A DNA stretch of 64,000 nt from Mycolicibacterium sp. P9-22. Its GTDB lineage: Bacteria; Actinomycetota; Actinomycetes; Mycobacteriales; Mycobacteriaceae. This document shows positions 1-15,478 of this stretch, piece after piece. Location: contig NZ_NPKP01000002.1 of NCBI RefSeq assembly GCF_008329585.1, forward strand, positions 620,001-684,000. Reading direction: 5' to 3'. Position 1 is the stretch's first letter. Every line of letters begins with the position of its first letter. The notes under the pieces are model-generated. The model was given only the letters and a program-made list of their open reading frames with translations. It did not search any database and had not been told where the DNA came from. The translations under genes were made by a program, and so were the position numbers.

Positions 1-368
1 ACGTCGGTGTTCAGGCTGGCCAGTGCTTTCACCCAGCGCTCGAAACCGGCTTCCATATCGTTGTCGTCGGCATGCCCGCCGTGCACGATGACGGCGGTGG
101 CGCCGATCTCGGCGGCCGCATCGCAGGTGTCCTGCAGGATCTTCCGCGACGGGATGCGCACCCGGTTGTTCGCCGAGGCGACGTTGATCAGGTACGGCGC
201 GTGCACGTACAGCGGGACGCTGGAGGCCTTGAGCGCCACGGCGTCCTCGCGCGGCTTGGGTTTCTTCCAGCTCTGCGGGTTTCCGAGGAAGAACTGGACC
301 ACATCAGCGCCTTCGGCGGCGGCCGCGGCGATCGGGTCTTCGGGATTGACATGCGAACCGATGAGCAC
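1..368 (-). CDS. nfo: Endonuclease IV (AP endonuclease), 5' part only
   Basis: The gene runs off the left edge of the window, so only about 122 N-terminal residues are present. They begin [17 protein letters not shown] and contain [30 protein letters not shown] and VIVHGGH. These are characteristic of the Nfo TIM-barrel metallo-nuclease that cleaves abasic sites in base excision repair; the histidines in GSHV, VHAPY and VHGGH are expected zinc ligands. The start is GTG at 366-368. In M. tuberculosis the orthologue end (Rv0670) also lies next to rpoB-rpoC, which supports the call. The C-terminal part of the metal centre cannot be checked here. Confidence 0.93.
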   Translation of the reverse strand, partial: MLIGSHVNPEDPIAAAAAEGADVVQFFLGNPQSWKKPKPREDAVALKASSVPLYVHAPYLINVASANNRVRIPSRKILQDTCDAAAEIGATAVIVHGGHADDNDMEAGFERWVKALASLNTD

Positions 369-445
369 GGGGCCAGTCTAGGCGCGCGCTGTGACAGCCC
401 GGCTATGGTGCAGAGCGGACAATCAAGATCAGCGAGAGGCGAGTA

Positions 446-601
446 GTGGAACCCCAGCAGAAGCCGACCTTCGGTCAGAAGGTCAAGATGGGCGGGCAGG
501 CTGCCGTCGCCCTGGCACGCAATCCCAAGGCTCTGGTTGCGTTGGTGAAGTACCAACGCGAAACGCGTAAGCAGCGTCGCCAGGCCGGCACGACAAACTG
601 A
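446..601 (+). CDS. Small basic hypothetical protein (51 aa)
   Basis: A short frame starts at GTG 446, preceded by a purine-rich GAGAGGCGAG that can serve as ribosome binding site. It ends at TGA 599-601, just before a strong stem-loop. The product is rich in Lys, Arg and Gln (MEPQQKPTFGQKVKMGG at the start, a KYQRETRKQRRQ stretch near the end). It has no membrane segment or recognisable domain and could bind nucleic acid, but that is only a guess from charge. Support for it being real comes from the RBS, the divergent position relative to the endonuclease IV gene and the terminator right after it. Confidence 0.55.
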   Translation: MEPQQKPTFGQKVKMGGQAAVALARNPKALVALVKYQRETRKQRRQAGTTN

Positions 602-604
602 TCC

Positions 605-650
605 ACGCGGCCGCCGCGCACTCCCACACCGGGAGTCGCGGCGGCCGTGT
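605..650 (+). terminator. Stem-loop terminator after the 51-aa gene
   Basis: A GC-rich inverted repeat pairs 605-625 with 631-650 (about 20 pairs with one bulged C) around the 5-base loop ACACC. It is followed by a short TTTT at about 653. It lies between the stop of the small + strand gene and the stop of the convergent antiporter gene, so it could stop transcription in both directions. Confidence 0.7.
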
Positions 651-661
651 GCTTTTCCGGG

Positions 662-1645
662 TCAGCTCTGAGTGAGCAGCAGAAACGCCAGATAGGCCAC
701 GTAGGCGGCGACCATCGCGCCGCCCTCGCCGCGGCCGACCCTGCGCCCGGTGACGAAGATCGGGATGCAGGCCAGCGCGACGGCCACCATGATCGGGATG
801 TCGATCCGCACCAGGCTGGCCGGCAGCACCAGCCCATCGGTGGCGACCAGACACGTGGCCCCCAAGATCAGCAGGATGTTGTAGATGCTGCTGCCCAGCA
901 GGTTGCCGATCGCGATATCGCGGTTGCCGCGCAACGTGGAGACCACCGTCGTCACCAGCTCCGGCGCGGAGGTGCCGATCGCGACGACCGTCAACCCGAT
1001 CAGCGCGTCGGAGACCCCGAAGGTGCGCGCCATCCCCACCGCGCCGTCGACCAGCCAGTCCGCACCGATCACCACGACTGCGATACCGGCGATCATCATG
1101 CCCGCGTACAGCGCGGTCGGCCGGGTCTTCACGGCGGACTCACCTGGCTGCTCTGGTGCGTAGGCCTGGCCGTACTGGCCGACCACGGCCCGCGATTCGC
1201 GGCGGGTCATCTGCAAGAGCGCCACGGTGTACACCACGGCACCGGTGACCAGGATGATGCCGTCGACGCGGGTCAGCTTGCCGTCCAGCGCGAGTACCAG
1301 CATCAGCACCGCCGCACCTGCCATCACCGGAAGCTCGAAGCGCAGCGTCCGGGTCGCCATCGTCAGGGGCAGGATCAGCGCGCTCAAACCGAGGATCAGC
1401 AGCAGGTTGACGACGTTGGTGCCCGCGATGTTGCCGACCGCCAGGGCGCCACTGCCCTCGCTCGCCGCGACCACCCCGACGGCGAGTTCGGGGAGACTGG
1501 TGCCGATCGACACCACGGTCAGACCGATGACGATCGGGCTGATGCCGAGCCTGGCCGCGACCTCCGCGCCGCCACGGACCATCACCTCGGCCCCGAGAAC
1601 CAGCGCGGCCAGGCCCAACAGGAACCAGCCCGCGTCACCCCACAT
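662..1645 (-). CDS. Calcium/sodium (cation) antiporter, CaCA/YrbG family
   Basis: The 327-residue product is a polytopic membrane protein with the two inverted repeats of the CaCA superfamily. The first alpha repeat reads VVSIGTSLPELAVGVVAA followed by GNIAGTNVVNLLLILG (about residues 45-85). The second reads VVAIGTSAPELVTTVVST and GNLLGSSIYNILLILG (about residues 215-260). The acidic residue in each GTS.PEL motif coordinates the transported Ca2+ or Na+. ATG 1645 (MWGDAGWFLLGLAALVLG) was chosen because it starts directly at the first hydrophobic helix; upstream codons give an unlikely charged extension. It is convergent with the 51-aa gene. The ion specificity cannot be read from sequence. 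Confidence 0.9.
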   Translation of the reverse strand: MWGDAGWFLLGLAALVLGAEVMVRGGAEVAARLGISPIVIGLTVVSIGTSLPELAVGVVAASEGSGALAVGNIAGTNVVNLLLILGLSALILPLTMATRTLRFELPVMAGAAVLMLVLALDGKLTRVDGIILVTGAVVYTVALLQMTRRESRAVVGQYGQAYAPEQPGESAVKTRPTALYAGMMIAGIAVVVIGADWLVDGAVGMARTFGVSDALIGLTVVAIGTSAPELVTTVVSTLRGNRDIAIGNLLGSSIYNILLILGATCLVATDGLVLPASLVRIDIPIMVAVALACIPIFVTGRRVGRGEGGAMVAAYVAYLAFLLLTQS

Positions 1646-1673
1646 CGCGACGAGCCTATCGGGAGCCGGCGGG

Positions 1674-1722
1674 GTGTGAATCCTCGTCGGAGAAACAGCC
1701 CCGACGCCGACGAGGGTGCACA
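1674..1722. repeat. Palindromic repeat, 5' flank of nuclease-like cassette 1
   Basis: Arm GTGTGAATCCTCGTCGG (1674-1690) pairs with CCGACGAGGGTGCACA (1707-1722), 14 of 16 aligned positions, around a 16-base loop containing AGAAACAGC. The same palindrome, in the same orientation and with a related loop, recurs at 2611-2660 on the other side of the gene at 1777. No other copy was noticed in the window. There is no T-tract, so it does not look like an ordinary terminator. Confidence 0.85.
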
Positions 1723-1782
1723 ATCTGCCGCAAAGTCTCAGAGGTCCCACACACGAGCCGGCGTGAGACTTGTGGCATGCAG
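1723..1782 (+). promoter_or_regulatory. Inverted repeat spanning the start codon of cassette 1 gene
   Basis: CTGCCGCAAAGTCTCA (about 1725-1740) is nearly complementary to TGAGACTTGTGGC (about 1764-1776) plus the start ATG and following GCAG. In mRNA this would form a second hairpin that buries the initiation region of the gene at 1777. This may limit translation; no clear Shine-Dalgarno is visible. It is an inference from base pairing only. Confidence 0.4.
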
Positions 1783-2616
1783 GGTCCGTTCGCCGGCTGG
1801 GACGCCGTCGCTGCCGGGACGCTCACCGGGCACGCGCTGCGCACTCGGCATCGCCCCGTCTACCCGAGTATCTATCTGCGCCGCGATATCGAGCTCACTG
1901 CGGCGCTGCGGGCGCAGGCGGCCTGGCGGTGGTCGAAGCGGCGTGCTGTGATCGCCGGTAACTCGGCGGCCGCGCTGCACCGTGCGAAGTGGGTCGACGC
2001 GCGCAGTCCCGCCGAGCTGATCCATCACAACCGTCGACCGCCCGTCGGTATTCACGTCTGGTCCGACGGTATCGACGACGACGAGATCGTCGATGTCGGC
2101 GGTATGCGGGTGTGCACGCCCGCCCGCGCCGCCTTCGATCTGGCCCGCCGGTATCCGTTGGATCGCGCGGTGGCCGCCATCGACGCTCTGTTCAACGCCA
2201 CTCGACTCGACATGCTCGACGTCGAGAAGCTGATAGCCGGTCACCCGGGCCGGCGCGGTATCCCGAAGGCGCGCAAGGCCCTGGCACTTGTCGACGGCGG
2301 CTCGGAATCCCCCCGTGAGACCTGGCTGCGCCTGCTCGTCGGTCTGGCCGGGTATCCGCGGCCACAAACCCAGATTCGCGTCCGCGATCGGTACCACTAC
2401 GAGTTCGCGCGCATCGACCTGGGCTGGGAGGACCGCAAGATCGGTCTGGAGTACGAGGGAAGACACCACCAGACCGACCGATTCACCTATGAGCGCGACA
2501 TTCGCCGGCTGGATGAGCTGGCGGGACTGGGCTGGACCATCATCCGGGTGACGGCCGCGGACACCGAGGACAGTGTCCTGATCCGTCTCGGCGAAGCGTG
2601 GAGCCGCCGAGTGTGA
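1777..2616 (+). CDS. AbiEi-like N-domain plus PD-(D/E)XK/Vsr-like (DUF559-type) nuclease-like protein, cassette 1
   Basis: 279 residues. The N-terminal part (about 10-75) has the GTLTGHALR...PVYPSIYL and AGNSAAALHRAKWVD patterns seen at the N-terminus of AbiEi-type antitoxin proteins (a winged-helix-like region). The middle has TPARAAFDLARR. The C-terminal part (about 175-260) is like DUF559/Vsr-fold endonucleases: E181 in ETWLRLL, D214 in RIDLGW, K221 and E225 in KIGLEYEG, then HHQTD, a Y..DI..L..L..LGW..IRV tail. These fit a PD-(D/E)XK-type active site, but activity is inferred. A clear paralogue is at 24615-25463. The stop codon lies inside the left arm of the 3' palindrome. No partner toxin gene is adjacent, so a conventional AbiEi/AbiEii toxin-antitoxin pair is not supported. 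Confidence 0.75.
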   Translation: MQGPFAGWDAVAAGTLTGHALRTRHRPVYPSIYLRRDIELTAALRAQAAWRWSKRRAVIAGNSAAALHRAKWVDARSPAELIHHNRRPPVGIHVWSDGIDDDEIVDVGGMRVCTPARAAFDLARRYPLDRAVAAIDALFNATRLDMLDVEKLIAGHPGRRGIPKARKALALVDGGSESPRETWLRLLVGLAGYPRPQTQIRVRDRYHYEFARIDLGWEDRKIGLEYEGRHHQTDRFTYERDIRRLDELAGLGWTIIRVTAADTEDSVLIRLGEAWSRRV

Positions 2617-2660
2617 ATCCTCGTCGGGAGAACAGCTCGGATCCCGACGAGGACGCACAC
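2611..2660. repeat. Palindromic repeat, 3' flank of nuclease-like cassette 1
   Basis: Arm GTGTGAATCCTCGTCGGG (2611-2628) pairs with CCCGACGAGGACGCACAC (2643-2660), 16 of 18 positions, around a 14-base loop with AGAACAGC. It is a direct repeat of the palindrome at 1674-1722. The TGA stop of the preceding gene (2614-2616) is part of its first arm. A T5 run at 2670-2674 lies 9 bases beyond the stem, so some terminator activity is possible for this copy. Confidence 0.85.
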
Positions 2661-2697
2661 TCGATGAGATTTTTGGCCCGCGCGGGTCTGAAACGAC

Positions 2698-3285
2698 ATG
2701 AGCAATGACGTATGGCTGCTGGTGCACGCCGAGCGCGCGGCACTCATCGCCGACCTCGAAGGCCTCACCGAGCACCAGTGGGCCCAGCCATCGCCGTGCC
2801 CGGGGTGGACGGTGCACGATGTCGTCGCGCACCTCGTCGACGTCGCCGAGTCCACCCGTCTCGGCTTCGCACGCGACATGGTCAAGGCGGGCTTCGATTT
2901 CGACCGGCAGAACGACCGCGGTATCGCCCGCGCCAAGGCCGCGACACCCGCCCAGACCCTGCGGCGGCTGACGAAGGCCGCGACCCGGACGAGCACCCCG
3001 ATCGCCCCGATCGACACCCGCATCGTCGAAGAGGTCGTGCACGGCGAGGACATCCGCCGGCCGCTGGGCCTGCACCGGGACTATCCACCGGAGGCGATCG
3101 AACGCTCGCTGCGCCAGCAGATCCGCACCTCGACGAAGTTCGGCGGGGCCAAGGAACTCGTCGCCGGCGTCCGACTGGTCGCCACCGACACCGACCTGAC
3201 GATCGGCGCCGGCCGCGAGGTCAGCGGCACCGCAATCGAATTGCTGCTGGCGTGTTCGGGGCGCAACAACCTGCTGGCCGGCTGA
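2698..3285 (+). CDS. Maleylpyruvate isomerase / mycothiol-dependent (DinB-superfamily) protein
   Basis: 195 residues. The N-terminal four-helix-bundle pattern is typical of the actinobacterial TIGR03083 family: LVHAERAALIADLEGLTEHQW, then CPGWTVHDVVAHLVDVAE (about residues 32-50), where the HDVVAHL histidines are expected metal ligands, and EEVVHGEDIRRPLG (about 110) with the third histidine. Members bind divalent metal and often use mycothiol as cofactor. The real substrate here is unknown. The gene starts 37 bases after the 3' palindrome of the nuclease-like cassette and ends at a strong bidirectional terminator facing rpoC. Confidence 0.8.
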   Translation: MSNDVWLLVHAERAALIADLEGLTEHQWAQPSPCPGWTVHDVVAHLVDVAESTRLGFARDMVKAGFDFDRQNDRGIARAKAATPAQTLRRLTKAATRTSTPIAPIDTRIVEEVVHGEDIRRPLGLHRDYPPEAIERSLRQQIRTSTKFGGAKELVAGVRLVATDTDLTIGAGREVSGTAIELLLACSGRNNLLAG

Positions 3286-3292
3286 CACGAAA

Positions 3293-3320
3293 AAGCCCCC
3301 GGGACGAATCCCGGGGGCTT
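3293..3320. terminator. Bidirectional rho-independent terminator downstream of rpoC
   Basis: A perfect 12-base stem, AAGCCCCCGGGA (3293-3304) with TCCCGGGGGCTT (3309-3320), closes a CGAA tetraloop. An A-run precedes it (3288-3294 region) and a TTCTTCGTTTT run follows it, so it can work for the + strand gene ending at 3285 and for rpoC ending at 3345 on the other strand. Confidence 0.9.
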
Positions 3321-3344
3321 CTTCGTTTTGGAGCCGTGACGGCC

Positions 3345-7298
<3,954 letters not shown>

Positions 7299-7334
7299 GT
7301 AACTCCCTTTCCCCTTGCGGGACTAGCAGTTCTA

Positions 7335-10829
<3,495 letters not shown>

Positions 10830-10974
10830 CTATATCTGCATCGGTTTGGCTGGCTCTCAAGCCCGAATCTCCGCCGAACCACGGCACGCGTCTAGATCGC
10901 TGAGCAGGGCTCAGGCTAGGTCACGATGTCAGGTGCAGTGAAGGGTGGGCAGGATGCAGCCAGCGCAACGTCCG

Positions 10975-11003
10975 ATACTAGCGCAAGACGGCGCATTCAT
11001 CAA
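10975..11003 (-). promoter_or_regulatory. Predicted sigma-70-type promoter of rpoB-rpoC
   Basis: On the minus strand TTGATG (10998-11003) is followed after exactly 17 bases by TAGTAT (10975-10980), a good match to a mycobacterial SigA promoter. It lies about 160 bases upstream of the rpoB TTG start, giving a long untranslated leader (roughly 10815-10970). No other gene is seen between 10815 and 11041. Confidence 0.65.
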
Positions 11004-11041
11004 CCACCGCGTGCAGCGTCAGGAAGGCGCTGGCTGGCGTC

Positions 11042-12760
11042 CTAACCCGTACATGCATGCTGCCAAACAGAGTGGCCCGTTTGCCGCCTTCCGTCAAGAG
11101 ATAGAGCCGTGTCGCCTGTGGAGTTTCTGCTCAGGGGCAGTGATCCAGCACCATTCGGGGTCACTTCGGGGTCTGCCGCACAGTTACCGCTGAACTGACC
11201 GAAGATCACCGCCGACTCGACCATCGCCTTGAGGATGCGCTCGAAGAAGGAGAACTTCGGCGCCGGCCCGGGGATGACGTAGGCCTGAGCCGCCCCCGCC
11301 GGGGTGTCGATGGTGATCGTCTCGCCCCGTTCGCCGTAGTAGGCGTCGGTGTGGGTGCCGTTGAACCAGTCGGAGATCCAGGCCTGCGCCAGCACCTGGA
11401 CGGCGTCGACGTTCCGGGGCTTCGCGAATCCGCTGCCTATGCCGACCACGGTTTGGGCGAGCCCGTTCGTGGTTCGCCACGCGTCGGAGTGGGTGCCGCC
11501 GATCAGCTGCACGCCGACGAAACCGGGGCGCCACTGGGCCAGTACCGGGTTCAGATCACCGAAGGTGTTCAGCGATCCCGGTGCCGCGGCGATGTGGTAG
11601 ACGGGGATGTCGCCGGGAATCCTGCCGACGCCGCGCTCGACCGCCCCGCCGAGCGCGGAGGTGTCCAGCAGCAGCACGCCGGCCAGGTTGTACACCTCGT
11701 CGGCGGGCGCCCGGACCGCGTAGTAGCCCGCCGCCCCGCCCGCCAGCTGACCGCCGCCGGAATGCCCGGCGATCACGAACCGTTGCGGTAGCGGTGCGTT
11801 CCAGCCCGCGGTGAGCGCGCTGGCTGTCAGGGCCGCGCGGTCACCGATGAACAGGTCGGCCACCGCGGCGTGCATCTGGTCGGCCGCCATCGTGCACCCG
11901 TCGCAGGCGAAGAAGTTCGTGGTGATCGAGGGTGCGACGACGATGGCGTTGTTGCGCACCGCCAGATCGGCGGCGGTGATGTTGTAGAGCCCCGCACGCC
12001 CGAAGGCGCCGTGCTGGAAGTAGATGATCTTGTCCGGCTCGGTTTCGGTCGGGAAGTACCAGTCCGCGTCGACGGTGTAGCCGTTGCCGCAGTCGAGCTC
12101 AAGCGGTGTGCGGGCCAGCCGCACCGCGCGGCCGGGCGGGACCACCGGCGGGCCTTCGAAGAACTTGACGACTCTGTCGAAGAGGTTGAAGAACAGGGTG
12201 CCGACGATGTTGATCAGGTTCGGGCGGGCCGTCGCAGCGACCGCGGTGGGCGCCGGCTGCGCGGCCGCGGTCACAGCCTCGGGCGCCTCGGCAACGGTGA
12301 CTCGCGATGTCGCGGCGGTCACCTGCGCGACGGCCGTGCGCGCCACCCGGCGCTCGATCGGCCGTGCGGTCGCGGCGGCGAACTCGGGTTCCGCGGCCTG
12401 CTCGACCGGCACGTCATCCGCCGGCGCTTCGTCGGCCGGGCTCCGGACAGCGGGTGCGTGATCGCGCACCCGCTCAACGCTCCGCAACTTGGGCTTCTCT
12501 ACCTCGATTTCGGGTTCGGCTTCGGGTTCGGCTTCGGGTTGGTCGTCCGGGGCCGGCGCCTCGTCGTCCGGCTCTGTCGTATCCGCATCCTGCGACTCCT
12601 GCGGCTCCGGTGAATCTCCCGGTGCCGGCGTGCCGCCATCGGACTCCGTACCGGTGTCGGCGTACGCCACCCCGGCCACGCCCAGCAAGGCCGCCGGCGC
12701 GACCACCATCCCGAATGCCAGCAGTCCCGCGCCGATCCACCGCGAAATCGAAATCCCCAT
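11042..12760 (-). CDS. Secreted alpha/beta hydrolase with long disordered N-terminal region
   Basis: 572 residues. A signal peptide (about residues 1-35) ends at VAYA-DTGTESDGG. Residues about 36-190 are low-complexity, rich in Pro, Glu, Asp and Ala (for example PEAEPEAEPEIEVEKPK), suggesting a wall-spanning linker. The alpha/beta hydrolase domain follows: IIYFQHGAFGRAGLYN near the oxyanion hole, nucleophile elbow VIAGHSGGGQLAG, and a candidate catalytic histidine in GGTHSDAW. The RBS GGGGGAGG before ATG 12760 is strong. Its substrate is unknown; a cell-wall or host lipid ester is plausible. It is upstream of, and codirectional with, rpoB, with the rpoB promoter just beyond its stop. Confidence 0.85.
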   Translation of the reverse strand: MGISISRWIGAGLLAFGMVVAPAALLGVAGVAYADTGTESDGGTPAPGDSPEPQESQDADTTEPDDEAPAPDDQPEAEPEAEPEIEVEKPKLRSVERVRDHAPAVRSPADEAPADDVPVEQAAEPEFAAATARPIERRVARTAVAQVTAATSRVTVAEAPEAVTAAAQPAPTAVAATARPNLINIVGTLFFNLFDRVVKFFEGPPVVPPGRAVRLARTPLELDCGNGYTVDADWYFPTETEPDKIIYFQHGAFGRAGLYNITAADLAVRNNAIVVAPSITTNFFACDGCTMAADQMHAAVADLFIGDRAALTASALTAGWNAPLPQRFVIAGHSGGGQLAGGAAGYYAVRAPADEVYNLAGVLLLDTSALGGAVERGVGRIPGDIPVYHIAAAPGSLNTFGDLNPVLAQWRPGFVGVQLIGGTHSDAWRTTNGLAQTVVGIGSGFAKPRNVDAVQVLAQAWISDWFNGTHTDAYYGERGETITIDTPAGAAQAYVIPGPAPKFSFFERILKAMVESAVIFGQFSGNCAADPEVTPNGAGSLPLSRNSTGDTALSLDGRRQTGHSVWQHACTG

Positions 12761-12919
12761 GATGACCTCCCCCGGTGCCAGACGTTAGCCCTGAGCACCG
12801 GTTACGACTGCGATTTCGGCATATTGCCGTCCCGCCACGGCATGACAGTGCATCCAGATCGTGTAAACCGCGCCATCGACGATCTGGGTGCACGCTCGGC
12901 AGCCGCCGGACAACAAAAA

Positions 12920-12946
12920 ACCGCCCGGGCTGAGGGCCCGGGCGGT
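12920..12946 (-). terminator. Rho-independent terminator of mceG
   Basis: The 11-base stem ACCGCCCGGGC (12920-12930) pairs with GCCCGGGCGGT (12936-12946) around a 5-base loop. On the minus strand it is followed by a run of T (complement of A at 12915-12920), the standard intrinsic terminator layout for the gene ending at 12966. Confidence 0.88.
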
Positions 12947-12965
12947 CTTCGGCGTGCTGGAAGTT

Positions 12966-14042
12966 CTATTCCTTGGTGACGGGGATGGACGTCGTCGGGG
13001 CGTCGTCCTCGGCCGTGTGGTGGTGTGCCGGGACGTGCCCGGGCTCATGTGCCTGGTACTTGTGGGTGCCTTCGAGATCGTCGCGGATGGCTTCCTGGGC
13101 GGCCGGGGGCAGGGTGTGCAGAATCTCGCGCACCCGGGCCTGACGCCGTCCGACGGCCTTGCGCTCGGGCATACCGGGCGTGGCCATCAGCTGCGGCGGC
13201 ACACCCTCGATCTCCTCGACACCACCGTCGTGCTGACCGGCCTCCATCATGGCCTGCTCGGCGGCGGCGGTGGCCTCGTCCTTCTCCTCCGACATACCGA
13301 TCGGGCCGATACGGCGACCGTTGAGGAACTGCTTGACGACCGGCTCCTCCGAGGTGAGCAGCACCTCGCGGGGACCGAACATGACCAGCTTCTTGCGGAA
13401 CAGCATGCCGATGTTGTCCGGCACGGTCCGGGCGATGTTGATGTTGTGCGTCACGATCAGCACGGTGGCATCGATCTGGGCGTTGATATCGATCAACAGC
13501 TGCGACAGATACGCGGTACGCACCGGATCCAGACCGGAGTCCGGCTCGTCGCACAGGATGATCTTGGGGTCGAGCACCAGGGCGCGGGCCAGGCCGGCAC
13601 GCTTGCGCATACCGCCGGAGATCTCACCGGGGAACTTGTGCCCGTCATTGGGCATACCGACGAGCTCGAGCTTCTCCATCACGATGTTGCGGATCTCGGA
13701 CTCGGACTTCTTGGTGTGCTCGCGCAGCGGGAAGGCCGTGTTGTCATAGATGTTCATCGACCCGAACAGGGCGCCGTCCTGGAACAGCACACCGAACAGG
13801 GTGCGGATCTCGTAGAGCTCCTTGGCCGAGCACTCCAGGATGTTGGTGCCATCGATGACGATCGAGCCGCGCTCAGGCCGCAAAAGGCCGATCAGCGACT
13901 TCAAGAACACCGACTTACCGGTACCCGACGGGCCCAGCAGCACACTGACTTCACCCTCGGGAACCGACAAGGTGACGTCTTCCCAGATCTTCGACGACCC
14001 GAACGATTTACTCAGCCCAGTCACGTCGATTTGGACGCCCAT
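12966..14042 (-). CDS. mceG: MceG/Mkl, ATP-binding protein of Mce lipid transporters
   Basis: 358 residues. An ABC ATPase domain (about 1-245) has Walker A GPSGTGKS, signature ISGGMRKRAGLARAL, Walker B ILCDEPDSGLDP and the H-loop VTHN. The C-terminal extension of about 110 residues (ending AEDDAPTTSIPVTKE) is typical of Mkl and absent from ordinary ABC ATPases. In mycobacteria this single ATPase energises the several Mce systems that import cholesterol and fatty acids, the counterpart of MlaF. As in M. tuberculosis (Rv0655) it sits near rplJ-rplL. About 120 bases upstream (14043-14164) separate it from the rplL terminator and may hold its promoter; no convincing boxes were found. Confidence 0.95.
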   Translation of the reverse strand: MGVQIDVTGLSKSFGSSKIWEDVTLSVPEGEVSVLLGPSGTGKSVFLKSLIGLLRPERGSIVIDGTNILECSAKELYEIRTLFGVLFQDGALFGSMNIYDNTAFPLREHTKKSESEIRNIVMEKLELVGMPNDGHKFPGEISGGMRKRAGLARALVLDPKIILCDEPDSGLDPVRTAYLSQLLIDINAQIDATVLIVTHNINIARTVPDNIGMLFRKKLVMFGPREVLLTSEEPVVKQFLNGRRIGPIGMSEEKDEATAAAEQAMMEAGQHDGGVEEIEGVPPQLMATPGMPERKAVGRRQARVREILHTLPPAAQEAIRDDLEGTHKYQAHEPGHVPAHHHTAEDDAPTTSIPVTKE

Positions 14043-14164
14043 ACAGGTTCCTTCCGCTCACAGCCCCGCCGTGCCACCTGCTACACCCGCCTGTGGCTTG
14101 AGTCACTGTAACCTACACAGTTTTTCAGCAACGACGAACCGCACACTGAACGCCCCTACCGACG

Positions 14165-14200
14165 ACTGTGGGCCGGGTCGAAATCGACCCGGCCCACAGT
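14165..14200 (-). terminator. Stem-loop terminator after rplL
   Basis: A perfect 16-base inverted repeat, ACTGTGGGCCGGGTCG (14165-14180) and CGACCCGGCCCACAGT (14185-14200), closes an AAAT loop directly after the rplL stop. There is no T-run on the minus strand, which is common for mycobacterial terminators. Confidence 0.75.
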
Positions 14201-14210
14201 GCGCAGAGAA

Positions 14211-14600
14211 CTACTTGACGGTGACCGATGCGCCGGCGGCCTCGAGCTTGGCCTTGGCGTCGTCGGCGGCTTCCTTGTTGACCTTCTCCAGCAGCGGCTT
14301 CGGGGCGCTGTCGACGAGGTCCTTGGCCTCCTTGAGGCCCAGGCCGGAAACGATCTCGCGGACGACCTTGATGACGCCGATCTTCTTCTCGCCGGCACCC
14401 TCGAGGATGACGTCGAATTCGCTCTGCTCTTCGGCAGCCTCGGCGGGAGCGCCACCGGCGGCGGGGCCGGCGGCAACGGCGACGGGAGCGGCGGCGGTGA
14501 CGTCGAAGGTCTCCTCGAACACCTTCACGAACTCAGAGAGCTCGAGCAGGGTCAGTTCCTTGAAGGCGTCGATCAGTTCTTCGGTGGACAGCTTGGCCAT
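14211..14600 (-). CDS. rplL: 50S ribosomal protein L7/L12
   Basis: 129 residues starting [20 protein letters not shown]. The N-terminal dimerisation helices are followed by an Ala/Pro-rich hinge ([18 protein letters not shown]) and the C-terminal globular domain with [11 protein letters not shown] and [10 protein letters not shown], which contacts translation factors. It lies 36 bases downstream of rplJ, as in nearly all bacteria, and is followed by a strong stem-loop. Confidence 0.98.
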   Translation of the reverse strand: MAKLSTEELIDAFKELTLLELSEFVKVFEETFDVTAAAPVAVAAGPAAGGAPAEAAEEQSEFDVILEGAGEKKIGVIKVVREIVSGLGLKEAKDLVDSAPKPLLEKVNKEAADDAKAKLEAAGASVTVK

Positions 14601-14636
14601 GGTGGTTCCTTATCTCTATGGGTTGTTGATGTGGTC

Positions 14637-15167
14637 TCAGGCGGCGGTTTCTTCGCCGGCCTTCTTCTCTTGCAGAGCTGCAGCCAGTCGAGCGACCTGG
14701 GACGCGGGCGCCACGAACAGCGCTGCGGCCTGGGACTGCTTCGCCTTGAGGGCACCGGCGACGCGCGACAACAGCACCTCGCGCGATTCCAGGTCGGCGA
14801 TCCGCTCGACCTCGGACACGGACAGCGCACGGCCGTCCATGTAGCCGCCCTTGATGACGAGCGCCTTGTTGTCCTTGGCGAACTTCTTGATCGCCTTGGC
14901 GGCGTCGACGGGCTCACCGTTGATGAACGCGATGGCGGTCGGACCGGCGAACAGGTCATCGAGACCCTCGACTCCGGCCTCGGACGCCGCACGCTTCACC
15001 AAGGTGTTCTTGGCGACGGTGTAGGTCGTTCCGTCGCCCAGTGACCTGCGCAGCTCGGCAAGGTTGGTCACCGTCAGGCCGCGGTACTCGGTGACGACGG
15101 TGGCCGTCGCCTCCTTGAACTTCTCGGCGATGTCGGCGACCGCGGTGGCCTTTTCAGCCTTGGCCAT
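14637..15167 (-). CDS. rplJ: 50S ribosomal protein L10
   Basis: 176 residues. The start at ATG 15167 ([20 protein letters not shown]) was chosen because GAGGAGG precedes it at the right distance; a 14-residue upstream extension in frame lacks an RBS. The fold signatures [25 protein letters not shown] and FAGPTAIAF are visible. L10 anchors L7/L12 dimers on the ribosomal stalk and, when free, represses its own operon through the mRNA leader. It forms an operon with rplL. Confidence 0.98.
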   Translation of the reverse strand: MAKAEKATAVADIAEKFKEATATVVTEYRGLTVTNLAELRRSLGDGTTYTVAKNTLVKRAASEAGVEGLDDLFAGPTAIAFINGEPVDAAKAIKKFAKDNKALVIKGGYMDGRALSVSEVERIADLESREVLLSRVAGALKAKQSQAAALFVAPASQVARLAAALQEKKAGEETAA

Positions 15168-15375
15168 GCTTGCCTCCTCGTGATGGTTGGGATGTCCACC
15201 AACCGACACGGGGCCGCACGATGCGCTGAAAGGCTCCGGAAATACGAACGCCCCGACACAGACAGGTCGGGGCGCGCAATAATGCTCTACCTCGTCCTCC
15301 TGCGTGGGCCGCCCGGATGATCCGGGACCTTCAACCGATTGCTCGGTGACCGACGGTCTTCGGTGGAACCCGCGA
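15168..15375 (-). promoter_or_regulatory. rplJ-rplL mRNA leader (candidate L10 leader)
   Basis: The untranslated region of about 200 bases before rplJ contains several inverted repeats. One is the 9-base stem CGCCCCGAC (15249-15257) with GTCGGGGCG (15266-15274). In most bacteria the L10(L12)4 complex binds a kink-turn in this leader to repress translation. A leader at this place is expected; the exact kink-turn was not resolved by eye. Confidence 0.55.
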
Positions 15376-15405
15376 AGTTTAGCCTGCCGCAGCCCGATCG
15401 ACCAA
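15376..15405 (-). promoter_or_regulatory. Predicted promoter of rplJ-rplL
   Basis: On the minus strand TTGGTC (15400-15405) and TAAACT (15376-15381) are 18 bases apart, a reasonable SigA-type pair. It places the transcript start about 200 bases upstream of rplJ, giving the leader described above. The aldehyde dehydrogenase gene starts divergently 74 bases away. Confidence 0.5.
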
Positions 15406-15478
15406 AACGAGGCAACGTGCGCGCAACCGCGTAGGTTCGGTCCGGGGGGACTGTGACCACGAGTGAGGAGCAGAACCG

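Noticed and set aside
1777..2616. Classic AbiE toxin-antitoxin pair
   Set aside because: No AbiEii-type nucleotidyltransferase gene is adjacent, and the C-terminal part looks like a nuclease fold instead of the usual antitoxin C-domain.
10945..11193. Short + strand frame in the rpoB promoter region
   Set aside because: It overlaps the predicted rpoB promoter and the end of the hydrolase gene, and has no coding character.
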